From contig NZ_VDHJ01000005.1 in NCBI RefSeq assembly GCF_006334925.1, positions 1 through 64,000 on the forward strand: 64,000 nucleotides of DNA, written 5' to 3'. Origin of the DNA: Corynebacterium tapiri (lineage in GTDB: Bacteria; Actinomycetota; Actinomycetes; Mycobacteriales; Mycobacteriaceae). The notes below the pieces were generated by a model. The model saw nothing but the letters and a program-made list of their open reading frames with translations. It searched no databases and was not told the origin of the DNA. Shown here piece by piece: positions 62,517 to 64,000 of this stretch. The position numbers and the translations under genes were made by a program. The number at the start of each line of letters is the position of its first letter. Positions within the stretch are counted from its first letter, which is position 1.

Positions 62517-62535
62517 AATCGTGTACGTCGTGCCT

Positions 62536-63234
62536 CTAGTTGCTAGCGTGCGCTGACTTGTTGGTCTTGTAGCCAACGCCGCGCACCGTCAGCACGATCT
62601 GCGGGTTGTCCGGGTCCTTCTCGATCTTGGCGCGCAGGCGCTGCACGTGCACGTTGACCAATCGGGTGTCTGAGGCATGGCGATAACCCCACACGTTCTC
62701 CAGCAACTCCTCGCGCGACTGCACCTGGCCGGGGCGGCGGGCCAGCTCGAGGAGCAGATCGAACTCGAGCGGAGTCAGCCCGATCTCCTCGCCCCCTCGC
62801 ATCACGGTGTGCTCACCGATGTCGATGCGCAGATCGCCCACCTCGAGAATCTCTGCGGCCGGCTCATGATCGTCGGTGCGACGCAGGCGAGCGCGGATGC
62901 GCGCGATGAGTTCCTTCGCCTTGAAAGGCTTGGTGATGTAGTCATCCGCGCCAGATTCCAGGCCCAGAACCACGTCGACGGTATCCGTCTTGGCCGTGAG
63001 CATGACGATCGGCACCGAGGACTCCGTGCGGATCGCGCGGCAAATGTCCACGCCGTTCATGCCAGGCAGCATGAGGTCCAGAAGGATGAGGTCCGGTTGG
63101 TGCTTACGGAAAGCCTCCACGGCCTCCCCACCGTCCATGACCGGAACGGGCTTGAGCCCTTCCGCCTCCAGCACGATGGTGAGCATTTCGGAGATTGCGG
63201 GATCGTCATCGACCACCAAAATCGTTGCTGCCAC
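62536..63234 (-). CDS. mtrA: Response regulator MtrA
   Basis: A 232-aa OmpR-family response regulator, essential in many actinobacteria. The receiver has the acidic pocket DDD (9-11), phospho-acceptor Asp53 (LLDLMLPG) and Lys102. The winged-helix domain ends VRGVGYKTNKSAHASN. It controls cell-wall hydrolase and osmotic genes. GTG 63234 follows GAAGGAAGCGGCC. It is preceded by tmk and followed by mtrB. Confidence 0.96.
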   Translation of the reverse strand: MAATILVVDDDPAISEMLTIVLEAEGLKPVPVMDGGEAVEAFRKHQPDLILLDLMLPGMNGVDICRAIRTESSVPIVMLTAKTDTVDVVLGLESGADDYITKPFKAKELIARIRARLRRTDDHEPAAEILEVGDLRIDIGEHTVMRGGEEIGLTPLEFDLLLELARRPGQVQSREELLENVWGYRHASDTRLVNVHVQRLRAKIEKDPDNPQIVLTVRGVGYKTNKSAHASN

Positions 63235-63264
63235 GGCCGCTTCCTTCCCTCGAAAAACGGTTAC

Positions 63265-63867
63265 CTATCTAATCTCTGCCAGTCTAGCGGCCACCTCGTC
63301 CGGGTTGGAGGTCTCCACCCACTGCGACATCCAGTTTCGCCGCGCCAGGGTTTGATAGGCCGCGAAGGTGCGGTCCTGGAGCCCGGCGTCCTTTTCGTAG
63401 CGATCACGCTGTCGGTTATCAGTGGCTTCTCGACGCTGCGCCCGCCGGCGGGCTTCTTCCGGAGCGGTGGCCAAGAGCACATGCAGATCAGGCTTGGGCA
63501 GCCCCATCTGCGAGAACTCCAAGTCGGCTACCCATTCCACGATGCCCTCGTCTCCCGTCCGAGCCCAGGAATACGCCGCGTTGGAGGCGACGTAGCGATC
63601 CAGGATGATCACCTTGTCCGGAGAACCCGCATAGCTGAGCAGCTGCTCGCGCGCACCAGCACGATCCAGGGCAAACAGGGTGGCCATGGCGTAGGCCGAG
63701 TCCGTGAGGTCTCCCATGCGCCCGTGCAGGGCCTCCTGCGCCAGGTGCGCCGGCAGGGATTCGCTGTAGCGCGGAAAGCTCACACGCTCGGCCCCCAGCT
63801 GCTGGGATAGGGCCGTGACCAGGGTGTTTTTACCGGCGCCGTCGACGCCTTCTACTGCCAAAATCAT
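63265..63867 (-). CDS. tmk: Thymidylate kinase
   Basis: A 200-aa kinase that makes dTDP from dTMP. The P-loop is GVDGAGKNT at 7-15, the DRY motif is LDRYVASNAAYSWAR, and the LID region is RRAQRREATDNRQRDRYEK. It has the usual actinobacterial length. ATG 63867 shares one base with the ahcY stop (TAATG), so the two are translationally coupled. Confidence 0.93.
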   Translation of the reverse strand: MILAVEGVDGAGKNTLVTALSQQLGAERVSFPRYSESLPAHLAQEALHGRMGDLTDSAYAMATLFALDRAGAREQLLSYAGSPDKVIILDRYVASNAAYSWARTGDEGIVEWVADLEFSQMGLPKPDLHVLLATAPEEARRRAQRREATDNRQRDRYEKDAGLQDRTFAAYQTLARRNWMSQWVETSNPDEVAARLAEIR

Positions 63868-64000
63868 TAGTAGCGGTAGTGCTCCGGCTTGTACGGGCCG
63901 GCAACATCGACGCCGATGTACTCAGCCTGCTCCTTGGTGAGCTCGGTCAGCTTGCCGCCGAGGGCCTCGACGTGGACGCGGGCGACCTTCTCGTCGAGGT
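63867..64000 (-). CDS. ahcY: Adenosylhomocysteinase, C-terminal part (cut by window end)
   Basis: The minus-strand frame at the right edge reads [20 protein letters not shown] and, after [14 protein letters not shown], ends PYKPEHYRY and TAA. This is the diagnostic C-terminus of S-adenosylhomocysteine hydrolase, whose final Lys/Tyr residues close the NAD site. Only about 43 codons are inside the window. The enzyme splits SAH to homocysteine and adenosine in the methylation cycle. Confidence 0.93.
   Translation of the reverse strand, partial: LDEKVARVHVEALGGKLTELTKEQAEYIGVDVAGPYKPEHYRY

Overview
The window is a high-GC actinobacterial chromosome segment and almost certainly comes from a Corynebacterium. 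The evidence is the MtrA-MtrB-LpqB cell-envelope module beside tmk and ahcY, SigH-RshA beside a WhiB1-type regulator, AdnA-AdnB-UvrD2-NudC in the gene order shared by mycobacteria and corynebacteria, a tmRNA tag ending in YALAA, DtxR-type iron boxes, and many start codons placed 7-8 nt after a TANNNT box (leaderless transcripts). The species cannot be named from the sequence alone.

Layout. 1-348: promoter and leader of an rRNA operon that runs leftwards out of the window. 349-4289: a DtxR-boxed siderophore uptake operon (binding lipoprotein, two permeases, ATPase). 4410-12708: housekeeping block with a DoxX-like protein, a DUF4261 protein, ssrA (tmRNA), a secreted lipase-like hydrolase, an SDR, smpB, a secreted SGNH hydrolase, prfB, an inositol-phosphatase family gene and hisN. 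12714-15613: two tandem DcuA/DcuB-type C4-dicarboxylate carriers. 15828-17091: a lipoprotein and a small membrane protein. 17163-22612: a second iron-controlled cluster holding a chimeric SbnB/SbnA-like gene, a MATE exporter and a complete binding protein-permease-ATPase importer. 22617-24322: scar tissue (frameshifted DUF1846 pseudogene, IS256-family remnant) and an LppP/LprE-type lipoprotein. 24858-24934: initiator tRNA-fMet.

25054-48668 is the conserved actinobacterial block: UPF0182 membrane protein, PPA1309-family protein, lipoprotein, PDZ/Lon-like protease, zincin-like hydrolase, YgjP-like peptidase, cyclodehydratase-like protein, uvrD2, nudC, K+ channel, adnB, adnA, TIGR02569 protein, DUF3152 protein, DUF3107 protein, a DEAD-box helicase and two membrane proteins. 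49229-55070 holds the WhiB1-type regulator, bL37, rshA-sigH-HMCES, aroA-rsgA and small conserved genes. 55067-64000 is the leftward run ahcY(partial)-tmk-mtrA-mtrB-lpqB-comF-hpf-secA.

How the genes work together. Two separate iron-siderophore importers sit under predicted DtxR control, and the second is joined to an exporter and to a broken-looking diaminopropionate-type enzyme gene. SsrA and SmpB rescue stalled ribosomes. SigH-RshA and the WhiB protein form a thiol/redox stress circuit, with the DNA-damage protein HMCES in the same operon. AdnAB and UvrD2 process DNA ends. MtrAB-LpqB senses envelope state next to the SecA translocase.

The least expected items are the SbnB/SbnA chimera, an AdnA lacking the P-loop lysine, an RshA lacking the zinc-binding histidine, an orphan cyclodehydratase-like protein, and a secreted SGNH hydrolase in the slot where related genomes carry ftsEX.
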